From NCBI RefSeq assembly GCF_017309385.1, contig NZ_JAFJMJ010000003.1, forward strand, positions 124,001 to 188,000: a stretch of DNA of 64,000 bases. The letters run 5' to 3'. The notes under the pieces are model-generated. The model searched no databases. It was not told the origin of the DNA and saw nothing but the letters and a program-made list of their open reading frames with translations. This document shows positions 6,571 through 15,289 of this stretch, one piece after another (the first letter of the stretch is position 1; each line of letters opens with the position of its first letter). A program made the translations under genes and the position numbers. Source of the DNA: Amycolatopsis sp. 195334CR. Its GTDB lineage: Bacteria > Actinomycetota > Actinomycetes > Mycobacteriales > Pseudonocardiaceae.

Positions 6571-9186
6571 TTAGGGCGCACAGGTCAGGCGCGGCGTGAC
6601 CCAGTCGGTGTGGTCGTGGTTCTTGCCGTCCCCGCCGTCCGTGGTGCGCAGGGTCAGCATGCGCACGCCGCGCACATCGGCCGTGACGGCGACGGCGGGT
6701 GAGCCGCCGCGCAGCACCGGGGTGGCGGCCAGCAGGACACCGTCGCCCAGCACCTCGAAGGCCGCCGAGCCGGGTTCGGTGGTTTCGTCGTCCAGCCCGG
6801 CCAGCGCGCTGAACCACTGGCAACCCCGTCCCAAGTAGACGGTCACCTCGCTCGGCGCGTGCGTGCCCAGCCCCTTCTCGTAGGTGACGCCGCCGATCCG
6901 CATGGGATTCCCGTCGCCGGCGGCCTGGTCGTTGTTGGACCGGTCCCGCTCCACCGGGCCCCAGCCGTTCGTCACCCCGGCGAACGGCAGGTCGCTCACC
7001 CAGGCCCCGTCCGACGGGACCGGCGGCGGCACGAACACCGAGACCGCCTTCGCGACGTGCACTTCGGGCGCCGACAGCGACGGGTCGACGAAGTCCGCGG
7101 CGATCGGGACCTCGTGCTTGCCGACCGCGGGGCCCACCGTCACCGTCCACCGCCCGCTGAGCACCTCCCCCGGCGTGAACTCGTTGTCCCGCACCGGTTC
7201 CCCGGCCAGCGACCAGCCTTCCGGCACGACCGGCGCCAGCACCACGTCCCGCACCACCCGGTCCGACGCCAGCTCGAACTCCGCGCTCACCTCGAACGAC
7301 GAGCCCGGCACCCGGTCACCGGCGTCCGCCGGGCTGATCGTCAGCGAGGTCGCGGGCACCTGCTGGATCGGCTCGTCGCAGGTGGCCCGGCCGTCGGCCG
7401 GGCAGGCGATCGCGGCGAAACCGCCGTTCGACGGGACGTCGTAGGCCAACGTGTCCGCCGACCGCACGACCCGGCTCTCCCGCTGGACGTCGACCGAACC
7501 CGGCACGTCACGCACCGTCTCGACCAGCCAGTCACCGGCGCCGAGGAAGGTCAGCGGGGTGCTCACCCGGCGCGCCGGGCCGACGGTGATCGCTCCGACG
7601 AACCACCGGTCGCCGTCCCGCCTGGCCAGCGCCGCCTCGTCACCCGGGTACCCGCCCAGGTACCGCGTCTCGTCCCAGACCGTCGGCACCTGGTTCAGGA
7701 AGCGCAGCGCGTTCGGGTGCCGGTCGTAGGCCTCCGGCTTGTCCGCGAAGTGCTGCCAGGCCGATTCGTAGAGCACCGGCAGCGCCACCTCGTGCCCCAC
7801 GCTCGAGGTCCGCGGCCCGACCTCCAGCGCCACCGGGGTGAAGTCCATCGAGCCGACCACGTTCCTGGTGAACGGGTGCACCGGGTTGTTCGCCGGCTGC
7901 GGCAGCTGCTCCTGGCCGTGGATCGCCTCCATGGTCATCAGGTGCGGCCAGGTCCTGGCCAGCCCGTGCGGAATGGTCGAGCCGTGGAAGTTGATCATCA
8001 GCTCGAGCGCCGCGGTGTCCGCCAGTATCGCGTCGTACCACTGGTACCGCGCCTGCGTGTCGGACTCCATGAAGTCCACCTTGACGCCCTTGACGCCCCA
8101 CGCCTTCACCTTCGGCAGGATCTCCGCCCGCTTCTCCGGCGTGTCCAGCGTCTGCCAGTGGAACCACAGCAGCACCTCGACGCCGCGGGCCCGCGCGTAC
8201 CGGGTCAGCTCCGGCACCCAGTCCTCGCTCCAGCCCTCGTCGACCAGCACGTACGGCCAGCCGTTGCGGGCGGCGAAGTCCACGTAGACCTTCTGCCGCT
8301 CGAAGTCCCGCGGACTCTGGTGCTCGCTGAGCCACGACCAGGCCGACTTGCCGGGCCGGATCCACGAGGTGTCCGCGATCCGCGACGGCGCGGCCAGGTC
8401 GTCGACCAGGGTGGACTCGGTGACCGTGGCGAGGTCGCCGATGATCGCGGTCCGCCACGGCGTGCGCGAGGCGGGGACCCGCGCGTCGGCCAGCTTCACC
8501 GCGTACTCCGGCGAACCCGCCTGGTGCACCAGCCTGCTGCCCGAGTACGAACCGTCCACATCGGACTCGGTGAGCAGGGCGAAGTCCTCGCCGGTGCGGA
8601 ACAGCGACGGGTGGCCGAACTCCCCGGCCGCGGCACCGGCGGCGGTGGTCTCCACCCGCTGGTTCTCGTAGTAGGAGTTGTACGGCAGCAGCCAGGCGGT
8701 GGCGGCCGGGTCCAGCCGGTAGGCCGACGCCTCGCCGGTGACCACCGCCTGCTCCGGCAGCAGGTAGCGGTAGGCGAGACCGTCGTCGGACACCCGGACC
8801 AGCAGGTCGAAGCGCGCGTCGCCGGCGGCGAGCTGGAAGCGGGTCTCCCGCGCGCGGACCGCCCGCTCGTGCCGCTTGCCGGTGGTCATCGTGTAGCGCT
8901 CGGCCAGAATGCGCTGCTGGTGCCCGAGAACCCGCAGGTCACGGCTCAGGTCGGCGCCCTCGGTGCGCAGGCCGAGCGGCGCCGGGGCGAGCACGGTCCG
9001 GCCCGCTCGTGCCGCCGAAAGCTTCAGCTCGCCCGCGTCCAGGGTGAGTTCCGCGGTGACCGGGGACCGTGCGGACGGCCCGGTGATCGTCCAGCTCGAC
9101 GCGGCCGCGGCGGGCACGGTCGAGAGCGAGAACAGCACCGCCAGCGAGAGCAGCAGTGCGGCATGGGACCGGCCGGGCCACGTCAT
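6571..9186 (-). CDS. Secreted glycoside hydrolase family 97 with NPCBM domain
   Basis: An 871-aa exported enzyme. ATG 9186 is chosen over 9225 because GGAG lies seven bases upstream and it gives a clean signal peptide (LLLSLAVLFSLSTVPAAAAS). The GH97 N-terminal beta domain is followed by the catalytic barrel (KSAWSWLSEHQSPRDF, VLVDEGWS, GVKVDFMESD, MINFHGSTIPHG, TMEAIHGQEQ). The VDFME Asp sits where retaining GH97 members have their nucleophile, which would suggest an alpha-galactosidase-type rather than SusB-type enzyme (inference). A NEW3-like domain (about 590-680) and a C-terminal NPCBM carbohydrate-binding domain (about 725-871) follow. Divergent from the DeoR gene, which may control it. 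Confidence 0.88.
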   Translation of the reverse strand: MTWPGRSHAALLLSLAVLFSLSTVPAAAASSWTITGPSARSPVTAELTLDAGELKLSAARAGRTVLAPAPLGLRTEGADLSRDLRVLGHQQRILAERYTMTTGKRHERAVRARETRFQLAAGDARFDLLVRVSDDGLAYRYLLPEQAVVTGEASAYRLDPAATAWLLPYNSYYENQRVETTAAGAAAGEFGHPSLFRTGEDFALLTESDVDGSYSGSRLVHQAGSPEYAVKLADARVPASRTPWRTAIIGDLATVTESTLVDDLAAPSRIADTSWIRPGKSAWSWLSEHQSPRDFERQKVYVDFAARNGWPYVLVDEGWSEDWVPELTRYARARGVEVLLWFHWQTLDTPEKRAEILPKVKAWGVKGVKVDFMESDTQARYQWYDAILADTAALELMINFHGSTIPHGLARTWPHLMTMEAIHGQEQLPQPANNPVHPFTRNVVGSMDFTPVALEVGPRTSSVGHEVALPVLYESAWQHFADKPEAYDRHPNALRFLNQVPTVWDETRYLGGYPGDEAALARRDGDRWFVGAITVGPARRVSTPLTFLGAGDWLVETVRDVPGSVDVQRESRVVRSADTLAYDVPSNGGFAAIACPADGRATCDEPIQQVPATSLTISPADAGDRVPGSSFEVSAEFELASDRVVRDVVLAPVVPEGWSLAGEPVRDNEFTPGEVLSGRWTVTVGPAVGKHEVPIAADFVDPSLSAPEVHVAKAVSVFVPPPVPSDGAWVSDLPFAGVTNGWGPVERDRSNNDQAAGDGNPMRIGGVTYEKGLGTHAPSEVTVYLGRGCQWFSALAGLDDETTEPGSAAFEVLGDGVLLAATPVLRGGSPAVAVTADVRGVRMLTLRTTDGGDGKNHDHTDWVTPRLTCAP

Positions 9187-9279
9187 CGGAGCACTCCTCG
9201 GTGGTGGTGCGGGCACAGGTGTCAACGTTGTCAGTTCGGGTTGTCACCGGATATCCGCAGAACGCGGACGATCTTCAGC

Positions 9280-9297
9280 AAAGCGCACGGAAAGCGC
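9280..9297. promoter_or_regulatory. Direct repeat upstream of GH97/DeoR
   Basis: AAAGCGC-ACGG-AAAGCGC: two 7-bp direct repeats offset by 11 bp in the 222-bp divergent space between GH97 and the DeoR-family gene. Helically phased direct repeats are common for DeoR-family operators. The adjacent CGGATATCCG palindrome (9248-9257) is an alternative site. Binding is inferred only. Confidence 0.35.
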
Positions 9298-9408
9298 GAG
9301 CACAAGGGGCCGTTCGGCGCACCCGTCGAACACCGGAGGTAATCACCATTCACCGATGGCCTCGCTTCGGCGCTAGGAATCCGCTATTCCCTCGGTTAGC
9401 GTGCGGCC

Positions 9409-10188
9409 ATGTTCGCCGCCGAACGCCGCCAGGTCATCCTCGAACTCGTCCGCTCGAACGGGGCCGTCTCCCTGCGCGAACTCGCCCGGATCGTGCAGAC
9501 CAGCGAGGTCACCGTGCGCCGCGATCTGCGGCAGCTGGCCGCCGACGGACTGCTCGCGCGCAGACACGGCGGCGCGGTCGCCACGAACCGCACCTCCTAC
9601 GAACCCAGCTGCACCGAGAAGGCGAAGGTGGCCGGCGCGCAGAAGGAGGCGATCGCCGCGCTGGCCGCCGGTCTGGTCTCCCCCGGCGACTCGGTGGCGC
9701 TGGGCCCGGGCACTACCACGCAGGCGCTGGCGCGGCGGCTGGTCCGCACCTCGGAGCTGACCGTGGTGACGAATTCCCTGCTGGTGGCGCAGATCATCGC
9801 GCAGGCGCCGGGGGTCGAGGTGCTGATGCCGGGCGGCACGCTGCGCGCGTCGATCTTCGCCACGGTGGGCAGCGCGGCCGAGGCCGGGCTCTCGCAGCTG
9901 CGCGTGCGCCACGCCTTCCTCTCCGGCAACGGGTTGACCGCCGCGCGCGGACTGTCCACGCCGAACCCCGCGGTGGCCGGGGCGGACCGCGCGCTGGCCG
10001 GGGCCGCGGAGCAGGTGGTGGTGCTGGCCGACTCGACCAAGATCGGCGCCGACGCCATGGTCCAGACCATCCCGCCGGAGCGGATCCACCGGCTGGTCAC
10101 CGACGAGGCCGCCGATCCGGCCGAACTGGACGGTCTGCGCGAGGCGGGCACCGAGGTCGGCCTGGCCGCCGTCGGCACAGCGGACTGA
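9409..10188 (+). CDS. DeoR-family transcriptional regulator
   Basis: A 259-aa DeoR repressor. Residues 1-56 form the winged helix with the family signature (RRQVILELVRSNGAVSLREL, then TSEVTVRRDLRQLAADGLLARRHGG). The rest is the DeoRC sugar-phosphate sensor, related to ribose-5-phosphate isomerase (LGPGTTTQALARRL, TNSLLVA, LADSTKIG). TAGCGT ends six bases before the ATG, so the mRNA is probably leaderless. It lies between the divergent GH97 and the downstream GH16 gene, both secreted carbohydrate-active enzymes, making them the likely targets. The stop codon opens a 9-bp-stem hairpin. Confidence 0.9.
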   Translation: MFAAERRQVILELVRSNGAVSLRELARIVQTSEVTVRRDLRQLAADGLLARRHGGAVATNRTSYEPSCTEKAKVAGAQKEAIAALAAGLVSPGDSVALGPGTTTQALARRLVRTSELTVVTNSLLVAQIIAQAPGVEVLMPGGTLRASIFATVGSAAEAGLSQLRVRHAFLSGNGLTAARGLSTPNPAVAGADRALAGAAEQVVVLADSTKIGADAMVQTIPPERIHRLVTDEAADPAELDGLREAGTEVGLAAVGTAD

Positions 10189-10212
10189 CCGTTTCCCGTC
10201 CGCAAACGGTCA
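10186..10212. terminator. Inverted repeat after the DeoR gene
   Basis: TGACCGTTT-N9-AAACGGTCA, a perfect 9-bp inverted repeat that starts at the DeoR stop codon. It can act as a terminator. Because it also precedes the GH16 gene by about 130 bp, an operator role cannot be excluded. Confidence 0.5.
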
Positions 10213-10342
10213 ACCTCGGACATCGGGGCCACCGGGCTTGCGATCGCCTGTCCGCCCGCGCGTTAATGGGAGCCCGGACGAATCACCGCCACAATTCTCC
10301 GGCGCGTTTTCCCTCCAGTCCCCCTGAACCGAAGGGCGTGAA

Positions 10343-11236
10343 ATGAACCGCCGAATTCCCGTGGCTTCCCGGATGCTGCTCGCCGCCGCCGTGCTGGCCG
10401 GGCTGTGCGCTCCGGGAGCGTCGGCCGCCGCCGAAGCGGCCTGTTCCGGCGTGCTGTTCGACGACTTCGCCTACGACTCCCACACCGATCCCCGCCTGGC
10501 GCAGCGCGGCTGGCAGCTCCGCAACGGCGGTGGCGGGCCGGGCGTGGGCGGCTGGTCGGCGGCCAACGCGACCTTCCCGGTGGTGGACGGGCAGCCGGTG
10601 CTGCAGCTGTCCGCGCACACCGACGGCACCACCGGCGGCACCAGCCAGGCCGAGGTGATGCACCAGCGGAAGTTCTTCGAAGGCACCTACGCCGCGCGCG
10701 TGCGGTTCAGCGACGTGCCGGTGTCCGGCGCCGACGGCGACCACCTGGTCCAGACCTTCTTCACCATCACCCCGCTCGCCTTCCCGAACGACCCGGCCTA
10801 CGGCGAGCTGGACTTCGAGTACCTGCCCAACGGCGGCTGGGGCGAAACCGGGCCGACCATGTTCCTGACCAGCTGGGAGACCTACCAGCCCGATCCGTGG
10901 GTGGCCGACAACCGCAGCACGGCGGTGCGCGGTGGCTTCTCCGGGTGGCGGACGCTGACCGTGCAGGTGTCCGGGGGCGTGCTGCGCTACTTCATCGGTG
11001 ACCAGCTGGTGGCCACGCACGACGGGCACGTCTACCCCGAGACGCCGATGATGATCGCCTTCCAGGAGTGGTTCATCGACCACGCGGCGCACTCCGGGGG
11101 CCGCAGCACCTACCAGACGCAGAACGACTGGGTCTACTACGCGGCGAACGAGGTGCTCTCCCCCGGTGAGGTCGGCAACCGGGTGAACGGCCTGCGGGCG
11201 AACGGGACCCGGCACACCGACACCGCCGCCTGTTAG
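10343..11236 (+). CDS. Secreted GH16-type glycoside hydrolase
   Basis: A 297-aa protein with an N-terminal signal peptide (RMLLAAAVLAGLCAPGASAA, cleavage near residue 28). The central jelly-roll region holds YGELDFEYLPNGG at about residues 153-165. Its E-L-D-F-E fits the E-x-D-x-E catalytic signature of GH16 (nucleophile and acid/base glutamates around a helper aspartate). Cys residues near both ends of the mature chain could form a disulfide. GH16 enzymes cleave beta-1,3 or beta-1,4 glucans and galactans; the exact substrate is not evident. It lies downstream of DeoR on the same strand and close to a second secreted hydrolase. Confidence 0.75.
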   Translation: MNRRIPVASRMLLAAAVLAGLCAPGASAAAEAACSGVLFDDFAYDSHTDPRLAQRGWQLRNGGGGPGVGGWSAANATFPVVDGQPVLQLSAHTDGTTGGTSQAEVMHQRKFFEGTYAARVRFSDVPVSGADGDHLVQTFFTITPLAFPNDPAYGELDFEYLPNGGWGETGPTMFLTSWETYQPDPWVADNRSTAVRGGFSGWRTLTVQVSGGVLRYFIGDQLVATHDGHVYPETPMMIAFQEWFIDHAAHSGGRSTYQTQNDWVYYAANEVLSPGEVGNRVNGLRANGTRHTDTAAC

Positions 11237-12774
11237 CCGGCGCGGGCGCGCAGGCGGGGTTTGTCGTGCTTGCCGACCGCGGTGAGCGGGATGGCGTCCA
11301 CGAAGTCGACGCGGCGGGGTGCCATCGCCTCGCCGCGTCGTTCGGCCACCCAGGTGATCAGGTCCTCGGCGCAGACGGTGGCGCCCGGATCCGCGACGAC
11401 GACCGCGTGCACCACCTCACCGCGGCGGTCGTCCGGTGAGCCGAAGACACACGCGTCGCGTACCGCCGGATGGGTGATCAGGCCGTCCTCCACCTGCTTC
11501 GGGTACACGGTCACGCCGGCCGAGCGGATCGTCTCGCGCTGCCGGTCGGCCAGGTGCAGGAAGCCGCCTTCGTCGAAGTGCCCGAAGTCGCCGGTGTAGA
11601 GGTGCCCGCCGCGCAGCGCGCGTTCGGTGTCGGCGTAGCGGTTCCAGTAGCGCCGCATCACGTGCGGCCCGCCGACCACCACCTCGCCGCGCTCCCCCGG
11701 CCGGGCCTGCCTGCCGTCGGGGTGCTCGATCCGCACGTCGGCGATCGCCACCGGGCGGCCGCACGAGGACAGCGGTTCGAGGTACCCGGTGGCCACCGCG
11801 GCGGCGTGGTCGCGCTTGCGCAGCACGGTCACCTGCGTCGGCACCTCGGTCAGGCCGTAGAACTGGACGAACACCGGGCCGCACCGGTCCATCGCGGCGA
11901 TCAGCCGTTCGGGTTCGACGCGGCCACCGCTGTAGACCACGGTGGTCAGCGACAGCAGTTTCGCGCCCGCCGCCGGGGCGGCGTCCATCAGCCCGGCCAG
12001 CATGTCCGGCGAGAGCAGGGTGGCGGTGATGCGCTCGCGGGCGATCGTGGCGACCAGGCGGTCCGGGTCGAACCGCCCGGCCAGCACGTTGGTCCCGCCC
12101 CGCAGCCACACCGGCAGCACGAACGCGCCCGCAGCGTGCGAGAGCGGGGTGACGTGGGCGAACCGGTCGCCGTCGCCGAGGCCGAGTTCGGCGAGTTGGC
12201 TGAACAACGCGGCGAGCACGGTGCGATGGGTGTGGACCACGCCCTTGGGCTGGCCGGTGGTGCCCGCGGTGTAGTAGATGCCGTAGAGGTCGCTGGGGAA
12301 GACCGGCGGGCTGCCCGGGTGGTCGGGCTGGTGGCCGGACAGGCGCTGCCAGCTGTGGCCGCCGTCGAGCACGGCGTCGTCGTCGACGGAGACCACGTGC
12401 TCGACGCCGGAGGTGCCGCGGATCTGGCGCACGCGGCGGGCGTGGGCGGCGTCGTGGACCAGGACCAGCGCGCCGGAGTCGCAGACGATGTACTGGTGGT
12501 CGGCGACGCCGAGGCGGGCGTTCAGCGGGACCACGGCGAGGCCGGCCCAGAGCGCGCCGTAGTAGACGTCGAGTTGCTCGGGGCGGTCGTGCATCAGGAT
12601 GGCGACGCGGTCGCCGGTGTGCAGGCCGAGTTCGAGCAGCGCGCGCCCGGCGCGGCGGACGCGGGCGATCTGTTCGCGGTAGGTGATGCGCCGCTCGCCC
12701 CACACCACGGCGGTCTTCGGCCCGTTCGCCGCGGCCGCGGTCTCCACCAGCGCGCCGACGGTCTGCTCGTGCAT
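11233..12774 (-). CDS. Acyl-CoA synthetase (class I adenylate-forming)
   Basis: A 513-aa AMP-binding enzyme starting MHEQTVGALVETAAA; the start follows GGAGGGG. The core motifs are present: YYTAGTTGQPKGVVHTH (A3 P-loop, about 169-185), FYGLTEVPTQ (A5), LYTGDFGHFDEGG (A7) and a final TAVGKHDKPRLRAR with the A10 catalytic lysine. Such enzymes activate a carboxylate as acyl-AMP and transfer it to CoA. The size and sequence resemble FadD3/cyclohexanecarboxylate-type ligases, but the substrate is not determinable. The last codons overlap the convergent GH16 stop by 4 bp. The PucR-type regulator is encoded 107 bp upstream on the same strand and may regulate it. Confidence 0.88.
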   Translation of the reverse strand: MHEQTVGALVETAAAANGPKTAVVWGERRITYREQIARVRRAGRALLELGLHTGDRVAILMHDRPEQLDVYYGALWAGLAVVPLNARLGVADHQYIVCDSGALVLVHDAAHARRVRQIRGTSGVEHVVSVDDDAVLDGGHSWQRLSGHQPDHPGSPPVFPSDLYGIYYTAGTTGQPKGVVHTHRTVLAALFSQLAELGLGDGDRFAHVTPLSHAAGAFVLPVWLRGGTNVLAGRFDPDRLVATIARERITATLLSPDMLAGLMDAAPAAGAKLLSLTTVVYSGGRVEPERLIAAMDRCGPVFVQFYGLTEVPTQVTVLRKRDHAAAVATGYLEPLSSCGRPVAIADVRIEHPDGRQARPGERGEVVVGGPHVMRRYWNRYADTERALRGGHLYTGDFGHFDEGGFLHLADRQRETIRSAGVTVYPKQVEDGLITHPAVRDACVFGSPDDRRGEVVHAVVVADPGATVCAEDLITWVAERRGEAMAPRRVDFVDAIPLTAVGKHDKPRLRARAG

Positions 12775-12881
12775 CCGCTGTCCCCTCCGCCCGCCGGATC
12801 CCTTACCCCCCAAGCTAGTTCGGCGAACGCCCGGACCCAATGTCGGAAAGGGACAACCGGGCGCGGGGTTTCCCACAGGAC

Positions 12882-14081
12882 CTAACTGACGGCGTCCATG
12901 GTTGCGGTGCCGGGGCGGGGTCCCAGTGCTCGGCGCAGGCGCAGGGCGACCAGCAGTTCGGTGCGGCGTTCGGACAGGGCGTCGCCGAGGAGGTCGGTGG
13001 CGGTGCGGATGCGCAGCCGGACGGTGTTCTCGTGCACGCCGAGTTCGGCCGCGGCGCGGGCCTGCGAACCGCTGGCGAGTGCGGCCAACAGGGTTTCGCG
13101 GATCCGGTCGGCGCGCTCGTTCGCTTCGGCCAGTTCGCCGAGTTCCTCCGCGACGAACCGCCACGCCGCCGAGGGGTTCTCCAGCAGGAAGGCCTCCAGC
13201 CGGACATCGTTGTACCAGAGGAAATTCCCCGGATCCGCCAGCACTTCGCGCAATGCCAGCGCACGCGTGGCTTCGTCGAAAGCGCGGCGGAACCCGGCCA
13301 GCCCGACGGCCGGGCCACCGGCCACCACCGGCTCACCGTGCCGCGAGACCGCGTGCCGGATCACGCCCAGCGTCGCGGGGTCGACCCGGCCCGGGAAACC
13401 CAGCCAGCCGGCGAACAACCCGGGACCGCGCTGGACGAGCAGCGCCGCCGGGGCCTCGGTTTCGTGCCGCAGCCTGGCCAGCCGCCGCTCGGCCTGGAAG
13501 CGGTCGCCGTGCAGCAGCAGGGCGACGTGGCAGGCACGCAGCCGGTAACCGAGTTCGTCGTCGAGGAACTGGGTGTAGGCGGGCGGGGCGCTGCCGAGCA
13601 GTTCCTCGACCAGCGCGCGACGGCGTTCGGCCCCGGTGCAGGCCAGTTCGCTCGACGTCTCGTCGTACCGGGCGCTGACCAGGCCGAGCACCCTGGTGAC
13701 GTACCCGAACACGGCCGGGGTCCGGTTGCCGATCAGCTCGTTGACCGTGCCGTCCCCGCGTTCGGCGGCTTCGCCGACGATGGCCAGCCAGCGGTGCCAG
13801 AACTGCTCCAGGCCGACCCAGTAGGCGCGCTCCAGGTCCTCGAACGGCAGGCCCTGCGCGGCGACCAGTTCGGCGAAGGCGAGCGCGTGCCCGAGGTCGG
13901 GTTCGCTGTGGTGCACCCGCCCAGCGGCGACGTCGGCCAGGTAACCGATGTTACCGCGAACGCACCGGCGCAGTTTGAGGTCGAAGGTGGTTTCCGCGGC
14001 GTGGTGCGGGAAAACCCGCGAGGCGATGGCCTGGTGCACCGTCTCCGCGATGGTCTCGGCCTCGGTCGTGCTCGTCGCCAC
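12882..14081 (-). CDS. PucR/CdaR-type helix-turn-helix regulator
   Basis: A 399-aa regulator. The C-terminal end (about 345-392) is the PucR HTH_30 domain: ARAAAELGVHENTVRLRIRT then DLLGDALSERRTEL. The middle contains a GGDEF-like (CdaR) region (ALLVQRGPGLFAGWL), and the N-terminal 150 residues are an RsbT/RsbR-like sensor-type helical region. Two tandem GTG codons lie at the 5' end; the second (14081) has the better spacing (GGAG, five bases). A GTCATGA-N7-TCATGAC inverted repeat 51 bp upstream is a candidate autoregulatory site. It probably governs the acyl-CoA ligase gene downstream on the same strand. Confidence 0.82.
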   Translation of the reverse strand: MATSTTEAETIAETVHQAIASRVFPHHAAETTFDLKLRRCVRGNIGYLADVAAGRVHHSEPDLGHALAFAELVAAQGLPFEDLERAYWVGLEQFWHRWLAIVGEAAERGDGTVNELIGNRTPAVFGYVTRVLGLVSARYDETSSELACTGAERRRALVEELLGSAPPAYTQFLDDELGYRLRACHVALLLHGDRFQAERRLARLRHETEAPAALLVQRGPGLFAGWLGFPGRVDPATLGVIRHAVSRHGEPVVAGGPAVGLAGFRRAFDEATRALALREVLADPGNFLWYNDVRLEAFLLENPSAAWRFVAEELGELAEANERADRIRETLLAALASGSQARAAAELGVHENTVRLRIRTATDLLGDALSERRTELLVALRLRRALGPRPGTATMDAVS

Positions 14082-14131
14082 CACCCCTCCCTGCCGGGGC
14101 TCCAGGGTAACGCCGATGCCATGCTCGGGGA

Positions 14132-14152
14132 GTCATGACCGGTTTTCATGAC
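14132..14152. promoter_or_regulatory. Inverted repeat GTCATGA-N7-TCATGAC
   Basis: Perfect 7-bp arms around a 7-nt centre, 51 bp upstream of the PucR-type gene and in the 275-bp divergent region shared with the pseudouridine synthase gene. Candidate operator for the PucR-type regulator; inference from position and symmetry. Confidence 0.4.
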
Positions 14153-14321
14153 ACACCCCACAACCACCACGCCCGGTACTCGGCCGCGGTCGATGCCGCT
14201 CGGCTGGGGCCCGTCCCTCGAGGCGAGGACCCGGCACACCCAGGTGGCCGGCCCTGCTGATCGTCGACTGGTCCATCCGGGGGACGGCACCGAGGATGGA
14301 CCTGTCCGGCACGGCCGCGGG

Positions 14322-14350
14322 CTGACCCCGAAACCAGCAGCGCCTAGAGT
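14322..14350 (+). promoter_or_regulatory. SigA-type promoter of the pseudouridine synthase gene
   Basis: CTGACC (14322-14327), 17-nt spacer, TAGAGT (14345-14350). The GTG start follows after six bases, so transcription should begin at or next to the start codon, giving a leaderless mRNA. Confidence 0.6.
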
Positions 14351-14356
14351 CGTCCC

Positions 14357-15286
14357 GTGCGCAGGAAGCTCCGTTCACCGCTGCCGCAGCGGCACGGCCT
14401 CGACGCCGCCCGGCTCCGCCTGCCGGACGAGGGGCCGTGGTCGACGCTGCGCGAGCACCTGGTGGAGCGCCTGCCGCGGGTGAGCCCCGCGCGCATCGAC
14501 GAACTGCTGGCCGAGGAACGGATCGTCGGGCTCGACGGGCCGCTGGGGCCCGACACCCCGTTCCGGCCGGGCACCTTCATCTGGTTCCACCGCGACCTGC
14601 CCGACGAGGTGCCGGTGCCCTTCGAGATCGGCGTCGTGCACCGCGACGACGACCTGCTGGTGGTGGACAAACCCCACTTCCTCGCCACCATCCCGCGGGG
14701 CAGGCACGTGGTGGAGACCGCGCTGGTGCGGCTGCGCCGCGACCTCGACCTGCCGAAGCTGAGCCCGGCGCACCGGCTCGACCGGGTCACCGCCGGCCTG
14801 CTGCTGTTCGTGATCCGCCCCGAACTCCGCGGCGCGTACCAGACGATGTTCCGGGATCGCCTGGTGCACAAGGAATACGAGGCGATCGCCCCGGTGGACC
14901 CCGCGCTGGACCTGCCGCGGGTGGTGCGCAGCCGGATCGTCAAGGAACGCGGGGTGCTGGCCGCGCAGGAGGTGCCGGGGCCGCCGAACAGCGAAACCCG
15001 CGTGGAACTCGCGGAATCGCGCGACGGCCTCGGCCGGTACCGCCTGCTGCCCGCCACCGGGCGCACCCACCAGCTCCGGTTGCACCTGAGCGGGCTGGGC
15101 ATTCCCATTCTCGGCGACGATTTCTACCCCGTGCTCACCGAAACCGCGCTGGACGACTTCACCCGCCCGCTGCAGTTGCTGGCGAAAACGCTGGAATTCA
15201 CCGACCCGGTCAGCGGGCGGCACCGCCGCTTCGAAAGCCGGCGCACACTCGGCGCGTGGACCGACTTCCGGAGCTGGGCGGGCTGA
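14357..15286 (+). CDS. RluA-family RNA pseudouridine synthase
   Basis: A 309-aa protein. VVHRDDDLLVVDKPHFLATI (about 94-113) and AHRLDRVTAGLLLF (about 138-151) are the RluA-family motifs; the aspartate of HRLD is the catalytic nucleophile. ATGRTHQLRLHLSGLGIPIL (about 235-254) is motif III. It isomerises uridine to pseudouridine in rRNA or tRNA; the target position cannot be predicted. There is no separate S4 domain of the standard type, although the N-terminal 60 residues (ARIDELLAEERIV) resemble one. The start is a GTG directly behind a good -10 box with no Shine-Dalgarno sequence. Confidence 0.87.
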   Translation: MRRKLRSPLPQRHGLDAARLRLPDEGPWSTLREHLVERLPRVSPARIDELLAEERIVGLDGPLGPDTPFRPGTFIWFHRDLPDEVPVPFEIGVVHRDDDLLVVDKPHFLATIPRGRHVVETALVRLRRDLDLPKLSPAHRLDRVTAGLLLFVIRPELRGAYQTMFRDRLVHKEYEAIAPVDPALDLPRVVRSRIVKERGVLAAQEVPGPPNSETRVELAESRDGLGRYRLLPATGRTHQLRLHLSGLGIPILGDDFYPVLTETALDDFTRPLQLLAKTLEFTDPVSGRHRRFESRRTLGAWTDFRSWAG

Positions 15287-15289
15287 CGC